This document shows positions 46,153 through 55,103 of a DNA stretch of 64,000 nt, piece after piece. The stretch lies in NCBI RefSeq assembly GCF_900102035.1, contig NZ_LT629689.1:248001-312000 (forward strand), read 5' to 3'. Position numbers and translations under genes: made by a program. Under the pieces are notes generated by a model. That model did not search any database. It saw only the letters and a list, made by a program, of their open reading frames with translations, and had not been told where the DNA came from. The stretch is from Pseudomonas extremaustralis. GTDB taxonomy: Bacteria > Pseudomonadota > Gammaproteobacteria > Pseudomonadales > Pseudomonadaceae. The number at the start of each line of letters is the position of its first letter. Positions within the stretch are counted from its first letter, which is position 1.

Positions 46153-47310
46153 CTAAGTGCGCCACCGCTTGAACTTGCGTTCAGAGCCACCCATCGGTTC
46201 ATGTTCGCGTCGGTAAACCTCGGCAAAAATGTCGGTGATCGCGCGCTGCGGCCTGCGTTGCCTGAGTTCTTTGACGCGCTGTCCCAATCGAATCAACTCC
46301 TCGCTGGGCTTGGCCCACTGCTCCTCAGGAATCGACTCCGACCAGGCTTGCATGACCTCCGGCAATTTTTTGCGGCCGACCTTGGCGATGCGTTTCACCT
46401 CCCATTCGACGAGGCGGTTGGGCAAGGTCCAGAAGGTCATGACGTGGTAGATGTACCAGAAAAACCCATGCACCCAGCCGACCTCCTTCTCGCGAATCCG
46501 CCGGTGCAGGCGCGCGCGGGCGTTGCGGAAGGTGTGCATGCCCTCATGGGGCGGATCGTTTGGGCCTTGCAGGTCCATCGGGTCCTGGATGCTTTTGAGG
46601 TCGTGGACTTCGTACTCCATGTAGGCGCGCACGGCTTCCCAGTGGGCAATCGCCAGTGGCATCCCGGCGCACATGAACTCAACGCGCACCAGTTCCCCTT
46701 CGTGATAAAAACCCATGCCCATGCCGTACTGGCGAGTCACACCATACTGTGAACCGCCTTGCGCCTGGACGACCCAGGCGCAGAGGGACTCCCAGGGGAC
46801 GAACAGAGGAGCTGTCGCACCCCTGGGCATGAAGCAGACTTCGCGACGTTGGCGGTTGAAGCGGGTGGGGATGACTTCTGTGTATAGGCTGTGGGCTTTG
46901 AGCCATGCTGCGAGGCAGACGCCTAGGTTGCACAAAGATGACCAGAAGACAATTTCATAACCCGCTAGAAAGATGCCTTGCATCGCATTCCACAGATAAT
47001 CCCAACCATGACCGAGGGTTGCAAACATAAGCGCGCCGACAACCGGGCCACCCAAAAGCGCTAAGACCGCAGCGGTAAAAGGCCCCCCCAATGTCATCTG
47101 CCATGAAAATACTTGGGGCTTACCGCCGCCAAAGTCCAAGTACGTGTCATTGAGATCGCTCACGTAAGGGCTGTGTGGTGATACCTCTGTCGGCAGCGGT
47201 AGCGGTGCCAGGTAGGTCGTGTAGCCAGAAGCAAACGATTCGATGTCTCCAGCTCGGTATACCTTCATTGCCGCCGGATCGGTCGAGGGGGTATCGATGG
47301 GTTTAGTCAT
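46153..47310 (-). CDS. Membrane protein, probable immunity/partner of the VasX-like effector (DUF6708-like)
   Basis: A 385-aa protein with two to three hydrophobic segments at about 78-140 (TAAVLALLGGPVVGALMFAT, then AGYEIVFWSSLCNLGVCLAA) and a large, basic cytoplasmic C-terminal part with Trp/Arg-rich motifs (WVHGFFWYIYHVMTFWTLPN). It resembles the DUF6708 proteins found next to T6SS effectors as I recall, but I cannot confirm the family. Its start overlaps the 3' end of the effector gene by 8 nt, a typical effector-immunity arrangement, and a membrane location fits protection from a pore-forming toxin. Alternative: an accessory needed for effector delivery. GC content looks lower than in the chemotaxis genes. 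Confidence 0.65.
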   Translation of the reverse strand: MTKPIDTPSTDPAAMKVYRAGDIESFASGYTTYLAPLPLPTEVSPHSPYVSDLNDTYLDFGGGKPQVFSWQMTLGGPFTAAVLALLGGPVVGALMFATLGHGWDYLWNAMQGIFLAGYEIVFWSSLCNLGVCLAAWLKAHSLYTEVIPTRFNRQRREVCFMPRGATAPLFVPWESLCAWVVQAQGGSQYGVTRQYGMGMGFYHEGELVRVEFMCAGMPLAIAHWEAVRAYMEYEVHDLKSIQDPMDLQGPNDPPHEGMHTFRNARARLHRRIREKEVGWVHGFFWYIYHVMTFWTLPNRLVEWEVKRIAKVGRKKLPEVMQAWSESIPEEQWAKPSEELIRLGQRVKELRQRRPQRAITDIFAEVYRREHEPMGGSERKFKRWRT

Positions 47311-50300
47311 GCGAAATCAACTCCAGCATCAGGGGCTCTATCTGCAACAGCGGCGCGTGGGGAAGGGGGGCGACTTGATCAGCCGGCGGGAAGCTGCCAC
47401 TGCCCCTGGGCTCAAAGCGGATGGAGTACGTTCGCTGATGCGGCTGCCCGTTGGTGTCGGGGCTTTGAATGACCACCACCAGCATCAGCTCTTCGCGGGA
47501 CCTGTTTGGTATCAGTTCATCGGGCACGGGGTAGCCGATGCAGAGAATCATCTGATGGCCATCGACGCGACGTAGCCTGGCCTCGACGGCCTCACTGAGT
47601 ATTTCCCAGCGTTCGTGGGGCATCCCCCTTTCCACGCGAATCGTGCTGATGCGGTATGCAGCGATGCTTAACTGATGGCTGGGCCTGCCGCCCATCGGCG
47701 GCGTAAATGCGCCGATATCCAGCCCGGGCAACAGCAAATGCATATCGCCGACCTTGGCTTCCAGCAGCAGGTCTTTCCACCAGGTGTCGTGTTCGACAGG
47801 GCCGACCTGCACGGAGGGTGCCTGCATGATCGCGATCAAGGCGTTCTGGTAGTCAGCCAGGCTCGAGGATTTGCGTTTGCTCGCATCCCGTCCCCACGGC
47901 GTGCTTTGTAGCCATTGGTCATGGGCACTGGTGTTGTAGTGGTTGTAGAGATAGTTACCGCCCAGCTCCAACGCCGTAAACAGCGCGCCGACCAGGTTCG
48001 CACGGAAAAAAACGCTTGAGAGCCGCACACCGGCGGCGGCCCATGCGGCGGTTCTGGCGGCTCCTTGTTCGGCCATAAGTACGGTAACGCCTGCAGTGAC
48101 TGTACTGCTCAGGCCATACAGATTGCTTGCCAGCAAACCGCCTGAACCGGCCATTGACATGATTGCCCCGGCCTGAGCCTCGCCATTGCCGCTACGGACG
48201 GTTTGCTCCCAACTGGCTTGATAACTATTGAGACTGGAATTGGTCGCGAACACCCCGAATGCATAAGTCATCAGTCCTAGACCGATGTGCAACTTGCCCA
48301 TCTGCACGTAGACATAGTCGATAGCGTGATTCTGCAGCCCTTTGGCCAACACTGAGATGCGAGCGGTCAGTGCCGTATCGAACACACCTTGCGCCGCAGC
48401 AAAACCGGCGGCGCCCGTCGTCATCAAAGCACTAAAAAGAGGTCGCAAAGTCGGTGGGGTATTACTTGTCACTGAACTCTCTATCACCACTTGCCAAAGA
48501 TTCAACGCCTGCACCACAAACACCAACAACGCCGCCCCATCCCCCAACCGATTCGGTAGTGGCGCCGCCTTCACCCCCTCGCGAAAGTTCCTCATCAACT
48601 CCGCTATTTCCTGCCGGCCCGCCGGCGGAAAAACTACCGTGATGCCCGCCCGCGCGGGCGTGGCCCCGAAAAACTGGACGTGGTTGTCCGGCAAGTCGCC
48701 AATCGGGCTGAGTGCGTTGGCCAGGCGCGCTTCGGCGATGCCCAGTCGATAGCGGGTGTTCGCGATTTCAACCTGAAGTTCTCGCGCTCTGGGCGATTTG
48801 TGACCCGCCGTCTGTTTTGTCCAGACCCGTTCGCGCTTGAGCCTTTGCAGGTACTCCTGTTCTCTGAACCAGTCCCGGAGTTCGCGCCGGAGTGAGTCCT
48901 TCTCGTCCGCCGATGCAAAGGTAAAGGTCACGCCCTCGTGCTTCGCCGCGTCCAGAATGCGCATCAGCAAGGCCTTGGGTAAGCGACTGAAGAGCTGGTC
49001 CAGCGTCGGCATCGCCTGGCCCTTGAACACCTGATCAAAGTCCGCCAGGGCTTTTTCCATGCCGCGATTGAGCGCCGGGGTCATGGTCTGCTGGGCAGCC
49101 TCGGCAACCGCGCGGGTGTCGTCCGGCAGCCTGTCGAGGGTCGGCAAACGGTTGTTCTCGAGGTCCTGAAGTTTTTTCAGCAGTTCGGGCATGTTGTTGA
49201 ACAGCGTCATGCCCGCCGCCGGCACGAACGCATACTGAGCCCGGGCCGTCGTATGTTCGCTGTAGGGCCGCGTGTAAAACTGCGGGCGACTGAAGTGCGG
49301 GGCTTGCTCCAGGTACTGGAGCACCTGCTCGCAGGCGTCATCGCTTCGGCAAATGTCCTTCAGGCAGGCGTATTCGGTGGTAAAACATTGGCCGATCTGT
49401 CTGGCATCCTCGGGGTCGTAGTACCACGCGCTTTTATGGAAAAAACCGGCGCAAAACAGCGCCGTGCGATCCGCCGTGATGTGCTCGAGCAGGGTGTTCC
49501 AACGCTGGAGGGATTGGCGGTGAGCGAACAGCGCGTTGTCCATCGCCTCACGGTCGATCAGGTCATTGATGCCGCGCTGGCCCATCTTCGCGCCATTGAG
49601 GACATCCCTGATGCGGCGGTCTTGCTCTTTACCAAGCTTGATCAGGGCCTCGAAATGTTCCTCGACGAAGTCCTGGGGCGACGTCTTGAAGTGTTCACGG
49701 GTGTAATAGCGCCGATCCGTGTCTTCGATGTCGTGAGTCGCGGCGGCGTAGTTTACGGAGTCCCCCTGGTAACGGACCATGTGCAGCGCGTCTTCCAGGA
49801 CCTCCTTGTGCAAGCGCGTCAGTTCTGGCGGCACGGGACTGCCCTTCGGCGGTGTAGGCAATCCGCCTCTGTTGAGGTAATCGACCAGAGCCTGGCGCGT
49901 CGTACCTTGCTGCGGCGCCGGCATGGCCTCCAGGTCGGCGAGCATGCGCTTGATGGCCGGGTGGTTACTGGCATCGGCCAATCCGCCGATATCCGCCTGG
50001 GTCAATTGGGTCAGCGATTCGATATAGCAGGCCAGCAGGTAGTCACGCTCGTTGCCGCGTGCTTGCGATCCGCCGTTGGCCCACGCATCGATCCACCCGA
50101 CGACCTTATCCTGGTAGTTGGCGAGGTCGCGAAGCACGCCAATATCATCCCTCACCGGCAAATACATGACGTCATAGCGGTACTCTGCCTCGACGCAATC
50201 ACTCAGGTGCCGCATCGGTACATCATGAAACCGTACAAATGTTTCCCACAAATAGGGGGTGCGTTCAGGGTCGGGATCGCTGTCGTCATCGCCGCTGCAA

Positions 50301-50845
50301 GCGACCTCGGCCAACCAACGTTCGGCCTGGTCGGGCGTCAATAAACCGGGGCCGCCGGTTTCACAATTGGCCTGGCCCAGATCGACGGCCTGCATGAAGT
50401 AGTCGCGTTCGGATGGGCTGTAGAGGACCTGGCGGCACTTTTTCGCGGTCCACTGTATTTCGGAGTGGCAGACATGCAGCTCAGCGCGTGCGGGATAGAT
50501 CAACACCGGCTTGTTGATGGGCGTTTCGCGGTGATCACTGTGGACGTCCGTGCCTTGCCAGAGCATCGCGGTGACCACGCCATCGAGGACGCGGTATTCC
50601 GAGAGTTCGCGCTTTTTCGCGTCGATCACATAGAGCCAGCCATCGCGCATCAGACGAATGCCGAGCGGGCGGGTGGCGAGTGTGTAGGGAACAGGGATCT
50701 CGGCCGAAGGGTCCAGGGCGGGGTCATCGACCAATCCGTAGCACAGGGGCACCAACTGCATCGTGCTTTTCATCAGCGGGCAGGTGGCCATGGAGTTTTT
50801 CGCGTCATCACGGCTTGCATTGACGTGGTTAGGGTTCTTTTTCAT
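47303..50845 (-). CDS. VasX-like type VI secretion effector (BTH_I2691-type)
   Basis: A 1180-aa protein resembling the toxin VasX / BTH_I2691 family of T6SS effectors. The N-terminal part (about 15-170: CPLMKSTMQLVPLCYGLVDD and YTLATRPLGIRLMRDGWLYV) is the VasX N-terminal-like region. The middle is rich in charged residues; the C-terminal third (about 780-1020) has several hydrophobic segments (GDGAALLVFVVQALNLWQVV; LHIGLGLMTYAFGVFATNSS; MSMAGSGGLLASNLYGLSST), as in pore-forming VasX. Start: ATG at 50845, 7 nt after AAGGA; the open frame to 50953 has no ribosome site. No VgrG, PAAR or DUF4123 adaptor gene lies nearby, so it is an orphan cargo. Insertion between the chemotaxis cluster and yegS, and patches of lower GC, suggest transfer. 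Confidence 0.78.
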   Translation of the reverse strand: MKKNPNHVNASRDDAKNSMATCPLMKSTMQLVPLCYGLVDDPALDPSAEIPVPYTLATRPLGIRLMRDGWLYVIDAKKRELSEYRVLDGVVTAMLWQGTDVHSDHRETPINKPVLIYPARAELHVCHSEIQWTAKKCRQVLYSPSERDYFMQAVDLGQANCETGGPGLLTPDQAERWLAEVACSGDDDSDPDPERTPYLWETFVRFHDVPMRHLSDCVEAEYRYDVMYLPVRDDIGVLRDLANYQDKVVGWIDAWANGGSQARGNERDYLLACYIESLTQLTQADIGGLADASNHPAIKRMLADLEAMPAPQQGTTRQALVDYLNRGGLPTPPKGSPVPPELTRLHKEVLEDALHMVRYQGDSVNYAAATHDIEDTDRRYYTREHFKTSPQDFVEEHFEALIKLGKEQDRRIRDVLNGAKMGQRGINDLIDREAMDNALFAHRQSLQRWNTLLEHITADRTALFCAGFFHKSAWYYDPEDARQIGQCFTTEYACLKDICRSDDACEQVLQYLEQAPHFSRPQFYTRPYSEHTTARAQYAFVPAAGMTLFNNMPELLKKLQDLENNRLPTLDRLPDDTRAVAEAAQQTMTPALNRGMEKALADFDQVFKGQAMPTLDQLFSRLPKALLMRILDAAKHEGVTFTFASADEKDSLRRELRDWFREQEYLQRLKRERVWTKQTAGHKSPRARELQVEIANTRYRLGIAEARLANALSPIGDLPDNHVQFFGATPARAGITVVFPPAGRQEIAELMRNFREGVKAAPLPNRLGDGAALLVFVVQALNLWQVVIESSVTSNTPPTLRPLFSALMTTGAAGFAAAQGVFDTALTARISVLAKGLQNHAIDYVYVQMGKLHIGLGLMTYAFGVFATNSSLNSYQASWEQTVRSGNGEAQAGAIMSMAGSGGLLASNLYGLSSTVTAGVTVLMAEQGAARTAAWAAAGVRLSSVFFRANLVGALFTALELGGNYLYNHYNTSAHDQWLQSTPWGRDASKRKSSSLADYQNALIAIMQAPSVQVGPVEHDTWWKDLLLEAKVGDMHLLLPGLDIGAFTPPMGGRPSHQLSIAAYRISTIRVERGMPHERWEILSEAVEARLRRVDGHQMILCIGYPVPDELIPNRSREELMLVVVIQSPDTNGQPHQRTYSIRFEPRGSGSFPPADQVAPLPHAPLLQIEPLMLELISHD

Positions 50846-51033
50846 ACCGGGTTCCTTTGCAGGCTTTCGGCCCGTTCTTGCTTGAAAAATGAAGGTGTCC
50901 AGAGGGCGAAATGCGCCGTGGGGGAGGGGACTTGGAATCAAACGGCATGCCAACTAAAAAATTGCCATATAGAACAGTTGGTTAGCGGCGAATAGGTCGG
51001 CAGGGCAGCTTTTTTGGACGGAAAAAGGGGAAA

Positions 51034-51079
51034 AAGTGCGCAAGAAGTTGCACAGTGCTGTGCAACTTCTTGCGCACTT
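51034..51079. repeat. 46-nt near-perfect palindrome with a degenerate third copy
   Basis: Arms at 51034-51055 and 51058-51079 are perfect 22-nt reverse complements (core TGCGCAAGAAGTTGCACA) with a 2-nt centre. A partial copy CTGTGCAACTTTTTGC recurs at about 51141-51156. The element lies in the 495-nt divergent gap 50846-51340 between the T6SS effector and yegS. The rest of that gap is AT-rich near 50950-50990; I saw no gene or clear promoter in it. Confidence 0.85.
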
Positions 51080-51340
51080 GGCTGAAGCCCTTGTTATTCA
51101 AGGGTTGTAGAGGATTTAGGGGTGGATTTTCAGCTTTTTACTGTGCAACTTTTTGCCATGTGCGCGTATGGCGCGGGGCAGGCGTTGCACCCCGCTGATT
51201 GCTGTTTTCCACGTCATCGTTAACGAGCTTTACGGGCAAGTTCGAACCCGTCCTCAAATAATTTCCAAGCTCATGGCTTTTTTCTCCTCCCCAAAGGTCA
51301 ACATCCTTCAAGCACCTTTGAACCCAGGAGATTCCCCCCG

Positions 51341-52261
51341 ATGACCACCCCCAAGGCACTGTTGATCCTCCATGGCAAGCAAACCCTCAACGAGGACGTA
51401 CGCTCGGCCGTGCAGGCCCGGCGTGCCCTGGGCTGGGAACTGGCGGTGCGGGTGACGTGGGAGGGCGGTGATGCTCAGCGGCTGGTACACGAGGCGCTGG
51501 ACGACGGGTACACGCACCTCATTGCCGGCGGCGGTGACGGCACGTTGCGCGATGTGGCCGAGGCGATGGCGCTGGCCAAGACCGACGCCAGCCTGGTGCT
51601 GATGCCACTGGGCACCGCCAACGACTTTGCCAAGGCCGCCGGTGTGCCGCTGGACCCGGCGCAGGCCCTGGCGTTGCTGGACGTGCCGCCCAAGGCGATC
51701 GACCTCGGTCAGGTGGGGGGGCAAATCTTCCTCAACATGGCCACTGGCGGTTTCGGCAGCCAGGTCACCGCTAACACTTCCGAAGAGCTGAAGAAGGTCC
51801 TGGGCGGAGCCGCCTATCTATTTACCGGCTTGACGCGTTTCAGCGAATTGAAGGCCGCCTATGGCGAATTGGAAGGGCCGGATTTCCATTGGAAGGGCGA
51901 GTTGCTCGCGCTGGGGATCGGCAACGGGCGCCAGGCCGGCGGCGGGCATGTGCTGTGCCCGGAGGCATTGGCCGATGACGGCCTGCTGGATGTCAGCATC
52001 CTGCCGGCACCCCAGGAGGTGGTCGGTACGTTGCGTGAGCTGATGAACAATGGCTGGGGGCTGGACGCCATGTTCGTGCGAGCCCGCCTGCCCTGGGTCG
52101 ACATCAAGGTCGCGCAGGGCCTGTATATCAACCTGGATGGCGAGCCGCTGGAGGGCGACGACCTGCACTTCAAAGCCTTGCCCAAGGCCTTGCGCGTGCA
52201 CCTGCCGGTGAATTCGCCCCTAGTCGTCCAGGCTGATGATCTGCTCGCGCACGGCGAATAA
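51341..52261 (+). CDS. yegS: Lipid kinase YegS
   Basis: A 306-aa diacylglycerol-kinase-family protein. The nucleotide-binding signature is HLIAGGGDGTLRDVAEAM (about 65-82), followed by LMPLGTANDFAKAAGVPL (about 87-104); the C-terminal lobe has LALGIGNGRQAGGGHVLCPE and the final LDGEPLEGDDLHF. YegS phosphorylates phosphatidylglycerol in vitro; its physiological role is unclear. It ends 42 nt inside the convergent response-regulator gene, so the two mRNAs are complementary at their 3' ends. Confidence 0.92.
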   Translation: MTTPKALLILHGKQTLNEDVRSAVQARRALGWELAVRVTWEGGDAQRLVHEALDDGYTHLIAGGGDGTLRDVAEAMALAKTDASLVLMPLGTANDFAKAAGVPLDPAQALALLDVPPKAIDLGQVGGQIFLNMATGGFGSQVTANTSEELKKVLGGAAYLFTGLTRFSELKAAYGELEGPDFHWKGELLALGIGNGRQAGGGHVLCPEALADDGLLDVSILPAPQEVVGTLRELMNNGWGLDAMFVRARLPWVDIKVAQGLYINLDGEPLEGDDLHFKALPKALRVHLPVNSPLVVQADDLLAHGE

Positions 52262-52879
52262 CACCAGGCCTGCCACGTCGAAAATTTGCAGGCGCTTCAT
52301 GATCTGCGAGCGGTGCGCTTCCACGGTCTTGATGCTCAGGCCCAGCCCGTGGGCGATTTCCCGAGTGGACTTGCCGCGTACGATCAGGCGCAGGATCTCG
52401 AGCTGGCGGGCTGTGAGGTTATGACTGTGGCCGGCCGGGGTGGTGGGGCTCTGGCCGCGCACCAGCGCCTGGTTGATCACGGTGTGGGCGATCGCCGGGC
52501 TCAGGTAGCGTTCGTTGTTGCGCAACGCCAGCAGCGCGTGCTCCAGCTCATTGGCGGTGGTGTCCTTGAGCAGGTAGCCATGGGCGCCGGACTCTAGCGC
52601 GCACATGATCAGTTCCGGGTCGGTGTGCATCGACAGGATCAGCACCTTGCTCTTGGGGTAGGCGCGACGCAGTTGTTGCAATGCATCCAGGCCGCCAGTG
52701 TGCTTCATCGACAGGTCCAGCAGCACGATATCGGGTTGCAGGGCGCAAAACTGCTCCAGCAACTGCGCGCCATCGCTGGCTTCGCCGATCACCGTGTAGC
52801 CGGGGATGTCCTGGACCAGTGCACGGACACCGGCTCGAATCAGTGCATGGTCATCCACCAGAAGTAATTTGCAGGTCAC
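52220..52879 (-). CDS. NarL/FixJ-family response regulator
   Basis: A 219-aa two-domain regulator: receiver (about 4-120; phosphoacceptor Asp in IVLLDLSMKHTGGL) and LuxR-type HTH (about 150-215; LTARQLEILRLIVRGKSTRE followed by IAHGLGLSIKTVEAHRSQIM). It overlaps the sensor kinase gene upstream by 4 nt (ATGA type), so the two form one operon. Its signal and targets are unknown. The 3' end overlaps yegS on the other strand. Confidence 0.92.
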   Translation of the reverse strand: MTCKLLLVDDHALIRAGVRALVQDIPGYTVIGEASDGAQLLEQFCALQPDIVLLDLSMKHTGGLDALQQLRRAYPKSKVLILSMHTDPELIMCALESGAHGYLLKDTTANELEHALLALRNNERYLSPAIAHTVINQALVRGQSPTTPAGHSHNLTARQLEILRLIVRGKSTREIAHGLGLSIKTVEAHRSQIMKRLQIFDVAGLVLFAVREQIISLDD

Positions 52880-53865
52880 TCGAAAACCTTAGGGGAACTG
52901 GCCCGTTCGAGGGCGCGGGGCGCCCAGGGGAAAAGCGCTTCGATCCGTGTCCCTTTGCCTGGCTGGCTGCTGACGGACAAGGTGCCCCCCAGTTGATCAA
53001 TCCGCTCGAACATGCCGGCCATGCCCCGTTGACCTTCCAGGCCGGGGTCGATGGCAGGCGAAAAACCCTGGCCGTCATCGCTGATACTCAGCGACAGTCC
53101 TTCGGGCAGGCGTTGCAGGCGTATAAGCAAATTGTGTGCCTGGGCGTGGCGAAGCATGTTGGTCACCGCTTCCTGGGTGATGCGAAAGGCTGCCACGGCC
53201 ATTTCTTCGGGGATTCCGGTCAGCCGTTGCTGGCATTCCAGGCTCCAGTGAATCGGTGTGTTTTCCAGGGTCTTGATCAAGTGCGCGCGCAGACTGGCTT
53301 CCAGCCCCAGGCTGGCCAATTGGCGAGGGTTGAGGATGGCGGAGACGTCGCGCACTTTGGCCAGGGTTTCATCGAGCGTGCTGCACAACACCGTGCATTG
53401 GCCTTGCAGGTCTTGCGGCAGGCGGCGCTTGAGCCATTCGCTTTGCAGCTTGGCGGCGGTCAGCAATTGGCCGATATCGTCATGCAGCTCACGGCTGAGG
53501 CGGTGGCGTTCGTTTTCCTGTACTTGCAGCAGACGCTCAGCCAGTTCCTGGGGTTGGAACTTGATGGATTTGCGTGAGCCCCACTGTTGCAGGCCAACCA
53601 GCGCCAGTATCGCCAGGTTGAGCAGCAGCACCGCCAGGGGCACAGGTTTTGTGCCGGCATAGGCGAACAGGCTGAGCAGCAACGAGACCAGGCACAGGGC
53701 GAGCATCAAGCGGCGTGCATGGCTGCTGGACACGAACCTGGCGAGGAGTGACTTGAGCTTGGCGTACATAGCGGATGGAGCCAATGAGGGTTCGCTGCGG
53801 GAAGACCGGTCATGGCGGCTGACGGGGCTTTGTGTGAAGTGCGTGGCCAAATCGTTTTTAAACAT
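52876..53865 (-). CDS. Sensor histidine kinase (HisKA_3 / NarX-UhpB type)
   Basis: A 329-aa kinase with two hydrophobic segments (about 52-70 and 76-93: MLALCLVSLLLSLFAYAG, VPLAVLLLNLAILALVGLQQ), a dimerisation/phosphoacceptor region with His in RHRLSRELHDDIGQLLTAAK (about 120-140), and a HATPase with SISDDGQGF and GQRGMAGMFERIDQLGGTLS. There is almost no periplasmic loop, so the signal is probably intramembrane or cytoplasmic. The start is uncertain: ATG 53865 or ATG 53769 (297 aa), neither with a clear ribosome site. It partners the response regulator at 52220. Confidence 0.9.
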   Translation of the reverse strand: MFKNDLATHFTQSPVSRHDRSSRSEPSLAPSAMYAKLKSLLARFVSSSHARRLMLALCLVSLLLSLFAYAGTKPVPLAVLLLNLAILALVGLQQWGSRKSIKFQPQELAERLLQVQENERHRLSRELHDDIGQLLTAAKLQSEWLKRRLPQDLQGQCTVLCSTLDETLAKVRDVSAILNPRQLASLGLEASLRAHLIKTLENTPIHWSLECQQRLTGIPEEMAVAAFRITQEAVTNMLRHAQAHNLLIRLQRLPEGLSLSISDDGQGFSPAIDPGLEGQRGMAGMFERIDQLGGTLSVSSQPGKGTRIEALFPWAPRALERASSPKVFE

Positions 53866-54105
53866 GATGAAGTTGAGTTACTTCGGGCGGGGCACATAGT
53901 ACCACCCCTGTAACCGTTGGTCGCCTGGCACTTTGCATTGCCGCGCCATCACCCACGCCAATACCCTGAGGAGAGTCTCAGAGTTTGAAGAATGGGAAAT
54001 TTTATTATCTAAGTTGGTTGTATCAGTGGGCCGGTTAGTGGCTATTTGATATTTGTTTTTGTCGCTTTTAGATACCCCATGGAGTGAATGCGACCTGATC
54101 GTGTC

Positions 54106-54555
54106 TCAGGACGCATGATGCAGGCGTTGCTGCGGTTTGGCACTGAAATCCTTTTGCGGAATCTGCAGGGCTGCCGTGGCAATCAATGTGGTTTGTTCGG
54201 TTTCATCCAGAGCCAGCTGGCCTGTCTTTATATCGATCAACTCCAACTGCCAGGCCAGCAGGGTCAGGCAATCATGCAAGGCATCCAAGGCCTGATCATG
54301 CAGTTGCAAAGGGTTTTCCGCATTGGCGATCAAGTATTGGATATGTCGCGAGAATTCGCTGATCGCCTGCAATGCCAGGGCGTCGGCTCTTTCGGCGAGG
54401 TTGATCAAGCTGATCTTCATGCAGTCGATCGCGTCGCTGTCATTGCGAATCAGATGCAAATGACTGAGACACTCTTCGGACTTGGCCAACAGCTTTTCAG
54501 CCTGATGCAAGAACTCTGGAAGTGCCAGTTGCCACTCGTTACCGTCGTTCATCAT
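54106..54555 (-). CDS. Small helical protein resembling an Hpt domain without the histidine
   Basis: A 149-aa protein (start ATG 54555, 5 nt after GGAGG). I do not recognise a named family. Its helical pattern aligns by eye with CheA-type P1/Hpt domains: FLHQAEKLLAKSEECLSHLH, then AIDCMKISLINLAERADALA in the position of the AIFRxxHTLKGSA helix, but with no His there. A third helix follows (HDQALDALHDCLTLLAWQLE). It lies between a two-component pair and cheV. It could be a non-phosphorylated docking or inhibitor protein in signal transduction; that is inference from shape and neighbours. Confidence 0.65.
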   Translation of the reverse strand: MMNDGNEWQLALPEFLHQAEKLLAKSEECLSHLHLIRNDSDAIDCMKISLINLAERADALALQAISEFSRHIQYLIANAENPLQLHDQALDALHDCLTLLAWQLELIDIKTGQLALDETEQTTLIATAALQIPQKDFSAKPQQRLHHAS

Positions 54556-54972
54556 GCAAGCCTCCGCAAAAGGTCGGGTGATGAGATGTCGCACCGGGCG
54601 AATGGCTTAAAACTAGCGCTGAAATTTGACTGAAGTCTGTAGGCTGATTCTGAGTATTCAGTAGGACGTTTATTTAAATGATGGCGACGACGGCGCGTGG
54701 CCCTCATGATCGAGGTCAGTTGCACACCTTCGGTTGCCGCGACGTGTAGGTCCGGAAGGCCCGTGGACCGAGGGCTAGGGATGGCAAACAAAAGCCTGAC
54801 TCCATTCATGCAATGAGAATGGCATCACATTAATGGCTATTAGATATTGCGAATATCAGGTTTTGCCTGATTGTGCATAGGGGAATCCCTTATGTCGCGG
54901 AACCTCGCGTCGATTTGAATGTCGCGCGATGTCGCTTCGCCGCCGTCTGGAGATGGCTAACGCAGTAAAGCA

Positions 54973-54991
54973 TGATGTCAGTGTGACATCA
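54973..54991. promoter_or_regulatory. Palindrome upstream of the cheV promoter
   Basis: TGATGTCA-GTG-TGACATCA, perfect 8-nt arms with a 3-nt spacer, 27 nt upstream of the cheV -35 element. The 548-nt gap 54556-55103 otherwise contains short hairpins (for example near 54843-54857) and no convincing gene. The site could bind a dimeric regulator. Confidence 0.45.
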
Positions 54992-55018
54992 ATGAATTTG
55001 CGTGGCATTTTACAAGGG

Positions 55019-55045
55019 TCAAGATCTGGCATTCGCCGCCGATAA
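55019..55045 (+). promoter_or_regulatory. Sigma-28 (FliA) promoter of cheV
   Basis: -35 TCAAG (55019-55023), 14-nt spacer, -10 GCCGATAA (55038-55045), a full match to the FliA -10. It has the same layout as the fliC promoter in this window, and lies 58 nt upstream of the cheV ATG. Confidence 0.9.
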
Positions 55046-55103
55046 CTGGCTTTAGTGAACAAACTTTCGCGCAACACTTTCCAGCGCAAAACAGGAGCTC
55101 TCA

